NCBI GenBank assembly: GCA_045657625.1
Contig: JAZOTM010000044.1
Coordinates: forward strand, 1 to 36,832
Direction: 5' to 3'
Origin: JAZOTM01 sp045657625
GTDB lineage: Bacteria; Bacillota; Clostridia; Lachnospirales; Lachnospiraceae
Length of the DNA: 36,832 nucleotides
The notes beneath the pieces are model-generated. The model saw nothing but the letters and a program-made list of their open reading frames with translations, was not told the DNA's origin and did not search any database. Below, piece after piece: positions 14,870 through 22,539 of this stretch; positions within the stretch are counted from its first letter, which is position 1, and the number at the start of each line of letters is the position of its first letter. A program made the position numbers and the translations under genes.

Positions 14870-17650
14870 ATGGCAGCAAAAAATGATCCACATTATCCAC
14901 TTCGCCCGGAATCTGCGAACGTGGACGAGCCAATGAGAGAGCCGGTTGCAAAACTGGGAAAATTAATTACAGACCGTATTCCGATTAAACTTGGATTACA
15001 GAAGGTGACAAAGGATGATCCGGAATATTGGGCGGTTGCAAGACTTTGTACAGACGAAGAAGCTGAGTTTGTAGTGAAGTATTTTGGAGCAATCCGCAAG
15101 CCGAAGACTTTCGCTGAATTGCAGAAAGCTTCCGGTATGGAAACCGAAAAATTGGAAAAGATGTTAGAGCATATGTCTTGGACCGGTCTTTTGGAATATA
15201 ACTGGGAAAATGAAGCTCATGAAAAACAGTGGGTACTTCCAATGTTCGTTCCTGGCTCCGGCGAATTCTCTAACATGAATCAGGACTTATTAAATGAGCA
15301 TCCGGAACTTGGTATGTTCTTTGAACATATGACAAGACTTCCTTTGGAAAAGGTTACCAAGATGGTACCACCGGGAGGCGCTGGTATCGGTATGCACGTT
15401 ATCCCTGTTGAGAAAGCAATCGAAATGGAAAACGAAGCCATTGACGTAGAAAAGATTTCTCACTGGTTAGATAAATACGAAGGAAAGTATGCAGCATCTC
15501 CATGTTCTTGCCGTCTTTCCAGAACCACTTATGATGAAGGTTGTGCAGATGACTTCAATGATTGGTGTATCGCAGTTGGTGATATGGCTGACTACGTAGT
15601 AGAGACCAACAAGGGTGGAAGATATATTACAAAAGAAGAAGCGCTTGCAATCTTCAAGAAAGCCGAAGAAAACGGATTTGTACATCAGATTACAAACATC
15701 GACGGAGAGAATAAGATTTTCGCAATTTGTAACTGTAATGTAAACGTCTGTTATGCACTCCGTACTTCTCAGCTTTTCAATACTCCAAATATGTCACGTT
15801 CTGCTTATGTGGCTAAGGTGGAAAAAGAAAACTGTGTTGCTTGCGGACGTTGTGTAGAATATTGCCCGGCTGGTGCTGTAAAACTTGGACAGAAGCTTTG
15901 CAAGAGCGATGGAACCGATGTGGAATATCCAAAGCACTTATTGCCATCTGACAAGAAGTGGACAGAAGATGACTGGGATTGGGATTACAGAGATAACAAT
16001 CGTAAAGAAGCTTATGATACAGGTACAGCTCCATGTAAGACAGCCTGTCCGGCCCACATTGCAGTACAGGGTTACTTAAAGATGGCTGCACAGGGAAGAT
16101 ATCAGGATGCCCTTGCATTGATTAAGAAGAACAACCCACTTCCGGCAATTTGCGGACACATCTGTAACCGTCGTTGCGAAGATGCATGTACAAGAGGCAC
16201 CATCGATCAGGCAGTTGCAATTGATGAAGTTAAGAAATTTATTGCAATGCAGGATTTGAATGCAGAAACACGTTTCATCCCTAAGAAAGTGGTACCAAAG
16301 GTACAGGGCGAATTTGATGACAAGATTGCGATTATCGGTGCAGGTCCTGCAGGTCTTTCATGCGCATTTTATTTAGCAGAAAAAGGATATCATCCAACAA
16401 TCTTCGAAAAGAACGATCGTGCCGGTGGTATGTTAGTATATGGTATTCCTTCTTACAAGTTGGAAAAAGATGTGGTACAGGCTGAAATCGACATCATCAA
16501 AGAGATGGGTGTTGAAATCAAGACCGGTGTAGAAGTTGGTAAGGATATTACGTTAGACGAACTTCGTGCACAGGGCTACAAGGCATTCTATATTGCAATC
16601 GGATGTCAGGGCGGACGTTTACCGGGAGTTCCTGGGGAAGATGCCAATGGCGTTTCTTCTGCAGTAGATTTCTTACGTGAAGTGAACGATAAAGAAACTT
16701 ATGATATCAAGGGTGATGTGGTTGTTATCGGTGGTGGTAACGTTGCAATCGACGTTTCCAGAGACTCTGTTCGTGTTGGAGCTCCAAAGGTAACACAGTT
16801 CTGTTTGGAAACCCGTGATATTATGCCGGCTTCTGATGAAGAAATCGCAGAAGCAGAAGAAGATGGAGTAGAAATCAACTGTGGTTGGGGTCCAAAGGAA
16901 GTATTAAAGGATGAAAACGGAAATGTTCGTGGAATCATCTTAAAGAAATGTACTTCTGTAAAGGACGCTGATGGAAGATTCAATCCACAGTATGACGAAA
17001 ACGAAACCATCGAAGTTGCATGTAAGCATGTATTCTTCTCTGTAGGACAGGCTATCGTATGGGGTGACTTATTAAAGAACTCCAAGGTAGAACTTGGTAG
17101 AGGAAATGGAGCGGTTGCAGATCCAAAGACTTACCAGACTGCAGAACCGGATGTATTCGTTGGTGGTGATGTTTATACCGGACCGAAGTTTGCAATTGAT
17201 GCAATTGCAGCAGGTAAAGATGGTGCGATTTCAATCCATAGATTTGTACGTCCTCATAGCTCTCTTACCATTGGACGTAACCCACATGCTTATATCGAAT
17301 TAAACAAAGAAGATATTCGCGTAGAAAATTATGACAACAGCAGTCGCCAGATTCCTGGAAAGAGCACAACTGTAGCTCCAAAGACCTTCCGTGATCCACA
17401 CTTGGTATTCACAGAAGAACAGGTGAAGACAGAAACTGCACGTTGCTTAGGCTGTGGTGCTTCTGTGGTAGACCCGAACCAGTGTATTGGTTGTGGTGTA
17501 TGTACTACGAAGTGTGAATTCGATGCAATTCATTTACATCGTGATTTACCGGAATGCTCTAAGATGGTACCAAGTGAAGACAAGTTGAAATATATCTTGC
17601 CTTATGGTGCAAAACAGGCATTAAAGATTAAGTTTAAGAAAAAGAAATAA
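14870..17650 (+). CDS. Multi-cluster iron-sulfur FAD/NAD(P) oxidoreductase (GltD/NfnB-like C-terminal half)
   Basis: A 926-residue electron-transfer flavoprotein of unknown physiological substrate. Residues about 50-115 look like a winged-helix segment. A cysteine-rich domain follows: P-C-S-C-R (Cys212, 214), Cys225 and Cys233, then I-C-N-C-N-V-N-V-C (287, 289, 294). A ferredoxin motif C-x2-C-x2-C-x3-C-P is at 322-332. Residues about 383-460 match the GltD-type cysteine region (C-K-T-A-C-P, C-G-H-I-C-N-R-R-C-E-D-A-C). The FAD fold I-G-A-G-P-A-G-L starts near 488 and the NAD(P) fold I-G-G-G-N-V-A-I-D near 619. V-G-G-D-V-Y-T-G-P precedes a last 4Fe-4S motif with cysteines 872, 875, 878 and 882. 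It sits between a TetR gene and hypA. No glutamate synthase large subunit is nearby, so glutamate synthesis is unlikely. Confidence 0.85.
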   Translation: MAAKNDPHYPLRPESANVDEPMREPVAKLGKLITDRIPIKLGLQKVTKDDPEYWAVARLCTDEEAEFVVKYFGAIRKPKTFAELQKASGMETEKLEKMLEHMSWTGLLEYNWENEAHEKQWVLPMFVPGSGEFSNMNQDLLNEHPELGMFFEHMTRLPLEKVTKMVPPGGAGIGMHVIPVEKAIEMENEAIDVEKISHWLDKYEGKYAASPCSCRLSRTTYDEGCADDFNDWCIAVGDMADYVVETNKGGRYITKEEALAIFKKAEENGFVHQITNIDGENKIFAICNCNVNVCYALRTSQLFNTPNMSRSAYVAKVEKENCVACGRCVEYCPAGAVKLGQKLCKSDGTDVEYPKHLLPSDKKWTEDDWDWDYRDNNRKEAYDTGTAPCKTACPAHIAVQGYLKMAAQGRYQDALALIKKNNPLPAICGHICNRRCEDACTRGTIDQAVAIDEVKKFIAMQDLNAETRFIPKKVVPKVQGEFDDKIAIIGAGPAGLSCAFYLAEKGYHPTIFEKNDRAGGMLVYGIPSYKLEKDVVQAEIDIIKEMGVEIKTGVEVGKDITLDELRAQGYKAFYIAIGCQGGRLPGVPGEDANGVSSAVDFLREVNDKETYDIKGDVVVIGGGNVAIDVSRDSVRVGAPKVTQFCLETRDIMPASDEEIAEAEEDGVEINCGWGPKEVLKDENGNVRGIILKKCTSVKDADGRFNPQYDENETIEVACKHVFFSVGQAIVWGDLLKNSKVELGRGNGAVADPKTYQTAEPDVFVGGDVYTGPKFAIDAIAAGKDGAISIHRFVRPHSSLTIGRNPHAYIELNKEDIRVENYDNSSRQIPGKSTTVAPKTFRDPHLVFTEEQVKTETARCLGCGASVVDPNQCIGCGVCTTKCEFDAIHLHRDLPECSKMVPSEDKLKYILPYGAKQALKIKFKKKK

Positions 17651-17685
17651 GAAGATAGTTTTTATCTTTACAGGAGGTAAGCCCC

Positions 17686-18030
17686 ATGCATGAACTGGGA
17701 GTTGTTTTCCATATCATGGACAGTATCGAAAAAATCGGAGAAGAGAACCAATTATCAAAAGTTGCATCCGTAACACTGGAATTGGGAGAAGTATCTTCTG
17801 TTATAGACTCTTATTTGTTAGACTGCTGGAAATGGGCAGTAAAGAAAAAAGAATTGTTACAAGAAGCGGAATTAATTATTGAAAAGCTCCCTGCAATCAC
17901 ATATTGTGAAGATTGCAAGCAAACGTATTCCACGATTGAATTCGGAAAGACATGTCCTCATTGTCAAAGTGGACATACGTACTTGCTACAAGGAACGGAA
18001 TTTAATATCAAGGAAATCGAAGCCTATTAA
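17686..18030 (+). CDS. hypA: HypA/HybF-family nickel metallochaperone
   Basis: HypA delivers nickel during maturation of NiFe hydrogenases and some other nickel enzymes. The 114-residue protein begins M-H-E-L, providing the nickel-binding N-terminal amine and His2. The zinc finger is intact: Cys74 and Cys77 (C-E-D-C), then Cys90 and Cys93 (C-P-H-C). The middle V-T-L-E-L-G-E-V-S-S-V is typical. A strong CAGGAGG site at about 17670-17676 lies ten bases before the ATG. It follows the Fe-S flavoprotein gene by 35 bases with no terminator, so it is co-transcribed. No hypB, hypC-F or hydrogenase structural gene is in the window, which makes its client unclear. Confidence 0.93.
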   Translation: MHELGVVFHIMDSIEKIGEENQLSKVASVTLELGEVSSVIDSYLLDCWKWAVKKKELLQEAELIIEKLPAITYCEDCKQTYSTIEFGKTCPHCQSGHTYLLQGTEFNIKEIEAY

Positions 18031-18038
18031 ATTTCTAC

Positions 18039-18067
18039 TTGACAATTTGTGAAGAAAATGTTAATTT
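18039..18067 (+). promoter_or_regulatory. Promoter of the PTS operon
   Basis: TTGACA at 18039-18044 matches the -35 consensus exactly, then a 17-base spacer and TAATTT at 18062-18067. The expected start near 18074 is the first base of the RAT hairpin, which supports the placement. Confidence 0.65.
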
Positions 18068-18073
18068 CTATCC

Positions 18074-18111
18074 ATAGTGTGTAACTTGTAACCAATCAAG
18101 GCACGAACTAT
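18074..18111 (+). promoter_or_regulatory. RAT antiterminator hairpin (BglG/LicT/GlcT type)
   Basis: ATAGT (18074-18078) pairs with ACTAT (18107-18111) and CTTG (18085-18088) with CAAG (18097-18100). The internal loops read GTGTAA and GCACGA. This follows the GTGTTACTG...CAGGCA-type ribonucleic antiterminator. Its 3' half overlaps the left arm of the terminator, so the two folds exclude each other. The antiterminator protein is encoded after the PTS gene. Confidence 0.85.
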
Positions 18112-18153
18112 ACATAAAACACTGGATGTTTATGTGGGTTCGTGCCTTTTTTT
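18098..18153 (+). terminator. Conditional terminator before the PTS gene
   Basis: AAGGCACGAAC (18098-18108) pairs perfectly with GTTCGTGCCTT (18138-18148). An inner stem ACATAAA/TTTATGT extends it, and T continues to 18153. It overlaps the RAT at 18098-18111. Confidence 0.93.
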
Positions 18154-18201
18154 CGCCCATAAAAGACACGGAAAAGCGTAAACTCCAAAAAAGGAGAAAA
18201 A

Positions 18202-20316
18202 ATGAAAGACAAATTATTTGGAGTGTTGCAGCGTGTAGGCCGTTCCTTCATGTTGCCAATCGCAATTCTTCCGGTAGCGGGACTACTTTTGGGATTAGGT
18301 AGTTCTCTTACCAACGAGACTATGCTGGAAGCGTATCATTTAACCGGAGTTATGGGACCGGGAACATTCCTTTACGCAATTTTCCAGGTTATGAGCCAGG
18401 CTGGTAATGTGGTATTTGCCAACTTACCGATTATTTTTGCCATGGGTGTTGCCATTGGTATGGCAAAGAAAGAAAAAGAAGTTGCAGCTCTTGCAGCAGC
18501 AATTGCTTTTTTCATTATGCATGCTTCTATTAGCGCCATGATTACTATCAATGGTGGAACAGAAAGCTTGTTGAGTGGTGCAACTGCAGATGTTTGCGGT
18601 ATTACTTCCTTACAGATGGGCGTGTTCGGTGGTATTATCGTAGGACTTGGTGTTGCTAGTTTACACAATCGTTTCTATAAGATTGAATTACCACAGGTAC
18701 TTTCCTTCTTCGGAGGTACACGATTTGTACCAATCATTTCCGCTTTGGTTTATACCTTGGTAGGAATTGTATTGTTCTATGTATGGCCAATTGTACAGAC
18801 AGGTATTTATGCAGTGGGTGATTTGGTATTGCAGTCCGGATATTTCGGAACCTGGATTTACGGTTTGATGGAAAGACTTTTGATTCCTTTCGGACTTCAT
18901 CATGTATTCTATCTTCCATTCTGGCAGACAGCGGTTGGTGGAAGCATGGAAGTAAATGGTGTATTGATTGAAGGTGCGCAGAACATCTTCTTTGCACAGC
19001 TTGCGGATCCGACAGTGGAACATTTTGCAGTATCTGCAACTCGTTTCATGTCAGGAAAGTTCCCACTGATGATCTTTGGTCTTCCGGGAGCAGCCCTTGC
19101 TATGTATCGTACCGCATTACCTGAGAACAGAAAAAAAGTGGGTGGACTTTTACTTTCCGCGGCACTTACTTCTATGTTGACAGGTATTACTGAGCCAATC
19201 GAATTTACATTCCTTTTTGTAGCACCTGCATTATATGGTATTCACTGTGTATTTGCCGGACTTGCTTACATGTTCATGCATGTATTTGGAGTAGGTGTTG
19301 GTATGACCTTCTCCGGTGGATTCATTGACTTATTCCTGTTTGGTATTTTACAGGGAAATGCAAAAACCAGTTGGGTATACGTAGTACTTGTTGGTATTGT
19401 ATACTTTGTGGTATATTACTTCTTATTCTCATTCTTAATTAAGACCTTTGATTTGAAGACACCTGGTAGAGAAAAAGATGAAGAAATAAAATTATATAAC
19501 CGTAGCGATTACAATGCGAAAAAAGAACAGGGAAGTGATGAACTTTCTGAAATGATCTGCAATGGTCTTGGTGGAAAGAAGAATATTTCCGATGTGGACT
19601 GCTGTGCGACCAGACTTCGTTGTACCGTATTTAAAGCAGAGCTTGTAAATGATGGGTTATTAAAGAAAACAGGAGCTTCCGGTGTGGTACACAAAGGAAA
19701 CGGTGTACAGATTATTTACGGACCAAAGGTTACCGTAATCAAATCAAACTTGGAAGATTACTTGGAAACAGCTCCAAATGTGGAGTATATTAGTGAAGAA
19801 ACAATAGAAGACGTGGCAGAAGAAACGTCACAGGAAGTAACCGGAAAACTTGTAAAAACAATTATGATTGGAAGCCCAATGTCAGGTGTGGCAGAGGATC
19901 TTTCCAAAGCTCCGGATGAAGGATTTGCACAGGGTCTTATGGGAGAAGGCGCTGTTGTGACTCCTACCGAAGGCACTGTGTGTGCACCGACAGACGGAGA
20001 AGTAGAATTTATTTTTGAAACAAAACATGCCATCGGTTTCCGTACAGAGGATGATATCGCAATGTTGATTCATATAGGTATGGATACGGTGAAGCTTGGG
20101 GGAGAAGGCTTCAAACCGCTTGTAACCGTTGGACAGAAGGTGAAAAAGGGAGAACCAATGATGGAAGTGGATCTGGCATACATTGAAAAGGCAGCTCCAT
20201 CTATTACCACCCCGATCTTGTGCACAGAACTTGAAAGTAACCAAAAGGTGCGTCGTGTTGCAGAAGGCCCAGTAAAAATGGGAGAGGATCTATTGGCTGT
20301 AGATATCTATGAATAA
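18202..20316 (+). CDS. ptsG: PTS transporter EIICBA, glucose type
   Basis: Imports and phosphorylates a hexose, most likely glucose, with phosphate from HPr. The 704-residue order C-B-A matches Bacillus PtsG. EIIC (about 1-420) has about ten membrane helices, with G-I-T-E-P-I-E-F-T-F-L-F near 333. EIIB (about 445-520) has D-C-C-A-T-R-L-R with Cys468 as the phospho-acceptor; the extra Cys467 beside it is unusual. EIIA (about 550-704) has the paired histidines His609 (K-H-A-I-G-F) and His624 (H-I-G-M-D-T-V), 15 residues apart as in EIIA-Glc; His624 is phosphorylated. AAAGGAG precedes the ATG. RAT control argues for glucose or a beta-glucoside; N-acetylglucosamine cannot be excluded. Confidence 0.9.
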   Translation: MKDKLFGVLQRVGRSFMLPIAILPVAGLLLGLGSSLTNETMLEAYHLTGVMGPGTFLYAIFQVMSQAGNVVFANLPIIFAMGVAIGMAKKEKEVAALAAAIAFFIMHASISAMITINGGTESLLSGATADVCGITSLQMGVFGGIIVGLGVASLHNRFYKIELPQVLSFFGGTRFVPIISALVYTLVGIVLFYVWPIVQTGIYAVGDLVLQSGYFGTWIYGLMERLLIPFGLHHVFYLPFWQTAVGGSMEVNGVLIEGAQNIFFAQLADPTVEHFAVSATRFMSGKFPLMIFGLPGAALAMYRTALPENRKKVGGLLLSAALTSMLTGITEPIEFTFLFVAPALYGIHCVFAGLAYMFMHVFGVGVGMTFSGGFIDLFLFGILQGNAKTSWVYVVLVGIVYFVVYYFLFSFLIKTFDLKTPGREKDEEIKLYNRSDYNAKKEQGSDELSEMICNGLGGKKNISDVDCCATRLRCTVFKAELVNDGLLKKTGASGVVHKGNGVQIIYGPKVTVIKSNLEDYLETAPNVEYISEETIEDVAEETSQEVTGKLVKTIMIGSPMSGVAEDLSKAPDEGFAQGLMGEGAVVTPTEGTVCAPTDGEVEFIFETKHAIGFRTEDDIAMLIHIGMDTVKLGGEGFKPLVTVGQKVKKGEPMMEVDLAYIEKAAPSITTPILCTELESNQKVRRVAEGPVKMGEDLLAVDIYE

Positions 20317-20339
20317 TCCTTTTGCCTTGGAGTAGAAAG

Positions 20340-21173
20340 ATGTATAGAGTAGAAAAAGTGTTGAATCATAATGCCGTCATAGGGATATTAGAACACTCTA
20401 GTCAGGAATATTTGATTATGGGGAGGGGCATTGGATTCGGAAAACACGTAAGTGAAAATATTGAGATTACAGAGAATGAAACCATATATTCCTTAAAAGA
20501 GCCCACAGATAAGGGTGACAAAAAGCAAATGGCGACCAGTATCAATCCGGTTTACTTGGAAGTAGCCAGTGAGATTTTGGATAAAGCAGAGGAAGCGTTT
20601 CAACACATTGACCGCAACGTGATGTTGCCTATGGCAGATCATATTGAGTTTGCGGTAACACGCTCTAAAAATCAGGAACAAATCAGTAATCCGTTGACGG
20701 ATGACATACGTATTTTGTTTCATGCAGAGTACAAAGTGGCAGAAGAAGGCAGAAAAATATTGAAGGAGCGATTACATGTGGATCTGACCGATGATGAAAT
20801 TGGTTATATCGCCCTTCATATTCATTCTGCAATTATGGAGGAAAAGGTTTCTCAAGCCATGCAGATGGCGGAAGCCGTCCGGGAATGTGTGAATATTGTA
20901 GAACATGAAACCGGAAAGAAAATTGATGTGTTATCTTTGGCCTATAATCGTCTCATCAATCATGTGCGTTATATGGTGGCAAGAACACTTAAGGGAGAGA
21001 AACTCAGCCTAGATTTAAATGAATATATGGAAACCACAGTTCCACCCTCTTTTGAAATGGCAAAGAACATTTGCAAGAAACTGGAGAAAAGTTTGAAGCA
21101 AAAAATCAATGATGCCGAAATCGGATATTTGGCCATGCACATTGAAAGAGTGGTTCAGGAAGAGTTGGAATAA
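20340..21173 (+). CDS. BglG/LicT-family transcriptional antiterminator
   Basis: RNA-binding regulator that stabilises the RAT hairpin so transcription passes into the PTS gene. The N-terminal CAT domain (residues 1-55) reads M-Y-R-V-E-K-V-L-N-H-N-A-V and G-R-G-I-G-F-G-K. Two PRD domains follow: PRD1 with A-D-H-I-E-F-A-V near 95-105 and Y-I-A-L-H-I-H-S-A near 155-165; PRD2 with L-I-N-H-V-R-Y-M-V near 205 and Y-L-A-M-H-I-E-R near 265. These histidines are the usual sites of PTS phosphorylation. I start at ATG 20340 with GGAG at 20329-20332; the TTG at 20322 would add residues not in the family. It is 277 residues long and 23 bases after the PTS gene. Confidence 0.93.
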   Translation: MYRVEKVLNHNAVIGILEHSSQEYLIMGRGIGFGKHVSENIEITENETIYSLKEPTDKGDKKQMATSINPVYLEVASEILDKAEEAFQHIDRNVMLPMADHIEFAVTRSKNQEQISNPLTDDIRILFHAEYKVAEEGRKILKERLHVDLTDDEIGYIALHIHSAIMEEKVSQAMQMAEAVRECVNIVEHETGKKIDVLSLAYNRLINHVRYMVARTLKGEKLSLDLNEYMETTVPPSFEMAKNICKKLEKSLKQKINDAEIGYLAMHIERVVQEELE

Positions 21174-21180
21174 TCAGCAG

Positions 21181-21218
21181 GAATGTCGCTTTTTTCGTCG
21201 TTGAAAAAAGCGACATTC
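21181..21218. terminator. 16-bp perfect hairpin after the PTS operon, overlapping the glyA promoter
   Basis: GAATGTCGCTTTTTTC (21181-21196) pairs perfectly with GAAAAAAGCGACATTC (21203-21218), loop GTCGTT. It sits seven bases after the antiterminator stop, as a terminator would, but no T run follows the right arm. The glyA -35 box lies at the start of the right arm. Confidence 0.65.
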
Positions 21219-21229
21219 TTCGCTATAAT
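21201..21229 (+). promoter_or_regulatory. glyA-serS promoter
   Basis: TTGAAA (21201-21206), 17-base spacer, TATAAT (21224-21229): a near-consensus sigma-A promoter. The predicted start near 21236 gives a 40-nt leader before glyA. Confidence 0.85.
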
Positions 21230-21276
21230 GGAACGGTATGTAACATGGGAGATAGAGAAGAAATGGAGGAGTTGTT

Positions 21277-22521
21277 ATGTATACATTGGATGATATCAAA
21301 AAGTCCGATCCGGAAATCGCAAAAGCGATGGAAGCAGAATTTGATAGACAGAACAGTCACATTGAATTGATCGCTTCAGAAAACTGGGTAAGCCCGGCAG
21401 TTATGTCTGCTATGGGTAGCATCTTGACCAACAAATACGCAGAGGGATATCCTGGAAAGCGTTATTATGGTGGTTGTGAATGCGTGGATGTGATTGAAGA
21501 AATCGCAAAAGAAAGAGCAAAGAAGATTTTTGGCTGTGATTATGTTAATGTTCAGCCACATTCAGGCGCTCAGGCAAATATGGCAGTTGAATTTGCCGTT
21601 TGTAAACCGGGAGATACCATTATGGGTATGAACTTGGATCACGGCGGACATTTGACACACGGAAGTCCGGTGAACTTCTCCGGTACTTATTTCAATATTG
21701 TACCTTACGGTGTAAATGACGAAGGCTTCATTGATTATGATGAAGTAGAACGTATTGCATTGGAATGCAAACCAAAGATGATTATTGCAGGTGCTTCTGC
21801 ATATGCCAGAACCATTGACTTCAAGAGATTCCGCGAAATCGCAGACGCGGTAGGAGCAGTTTTAATGGTAGATATCGCACATATCGCTGGTCTTGTAGCA
21901 GCAGGCCTTCATCCAAGTCCGGTTCCATATGCGGACATTGTAACAACAACCACACACAAGACCCTTCGTGGACCTCGTGGTGGTATGATTATGGCGACTC
22001 AGGAAGCAAATGAGAAATTTAATTTCAATAAGGCTATTTTCCCGGGAACCCAGGGTGGCCCATTGATGCATGTGATTGCAGCAAAGGCCGTTTGTTTTGA
22101 AGAGGCTTTACAGCCAAGCTTCAAGGAATATCAGCAGCAGATTTTGAAGAATGCACAGGCACTTTGCAAAGGTCTTATGGATCGTGACATTCAGATTGTA
22201 TCCGGTGGCACAGACAACCACTTAATGCTTGTTGACTTGACAAAGTACGGTTTGACCGGAAAAGAAGTTGAGAAGTTATTGGATGCTGCTCATATTACAG
22301 CAAATAAGAATACAATTCCAAACGATCCAAAGAGCCCATTTGTAACAAGTGGTATTCGTCTTGGAACTCCGGCAGCTACATCCCGTGGCTTAAAGGAGGA
22401 TGATTTTGATCAAGTTGCGGAAGCAATTGCACTTTTGATTAAGAACGGTGAGGCAGCCCTTGATGAGGCAAAAGCAATTGTAAAAACTCTTACAGAGAAA
22501 TATCCGCTTCGCTTTGAATAA
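21277..22521 (+). CDS. glyA: Serine hydroxymethyltransferase
   Basis: Interconverts serine and glycine, moving the one-carbon unit to tetrahydrofolate; PLP enzyme in the cytoplasm. The 414-residue length is standard. The PLP lysine is Lys228 in T-T-T-H-K-T-L-R-G-P-R-G-G. Other family blocks are H-I-E-L-I-A-S-E-N-W-V-S, N-K-Y-A-E-G-Y-P-G-K-R-Y-Y-G-G, N-V-Q-P-H-S-G-A-Q-A-N and R-L-G-T-P-A-A-T-S-R-G. AATGGAGGAG-type site (21262-21270) precedes the ATG. serS follows after 18 bases without a terminator, linking serine metabolism with serine charging. Confidence 0.97.
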   Translation: MYTLDDIKKSDPEIAKAMEAEFDRQNSHIELIASENWVSPAVMSAMGSILTNKYAEGYPGKRYYGGCECVDVIEEIAKERAKKIFGCDYVNVQPHSGAQANMAVEFAVCKPGDTIMGMNLDHGGHLTHGSPVNFSGTYFNIVPYGVNDEGFIDYDEVERIALECKPKMIIAGASAYARTIDFKRFREIADAVGAVLMVDIAHIAGLVAAGLHPSPVPYADIVTTTTHKTLRGPRGGMIMATQEANEKFNFNKAIFPGTQGGPLMHVIAAKAVCFEEALQPSFKEYQQQILKNAQALCKGLMDRDIQIVSGGTDNHLMLVDLTKYGLTGKEVEKLLDAAHITANKNTIPNDPKSPFVTSGIRLGTPAATSRGLKEDDFDQVAEAIALLIKNGEAALDEAKAIVKTLTEKYPLRFE

Positions 22522-22539
22522 AAAAGATAGGGGTATGTG

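Noticed and set aside
14870..17650. Glutamate synthase small subunit (GltD)
   Set aside because: No GltB gene is nearby, and the protein is almost twice GltD length, with additional Fe-S regions at both ends.
18160..18185. Catabolite (cre) site near GGAAAAGCGTAAAC before the PTS gene
   Set aside because: The fixed CG-N-T and TG positions of the cre consensus do not match in any alignment I tried.
22522..22539. T-box riboswitch controlling serS
   Set aside because: Only 18 bases separate glyA from serS, and the glyA leader is about 40 nt, too short for a T-box.
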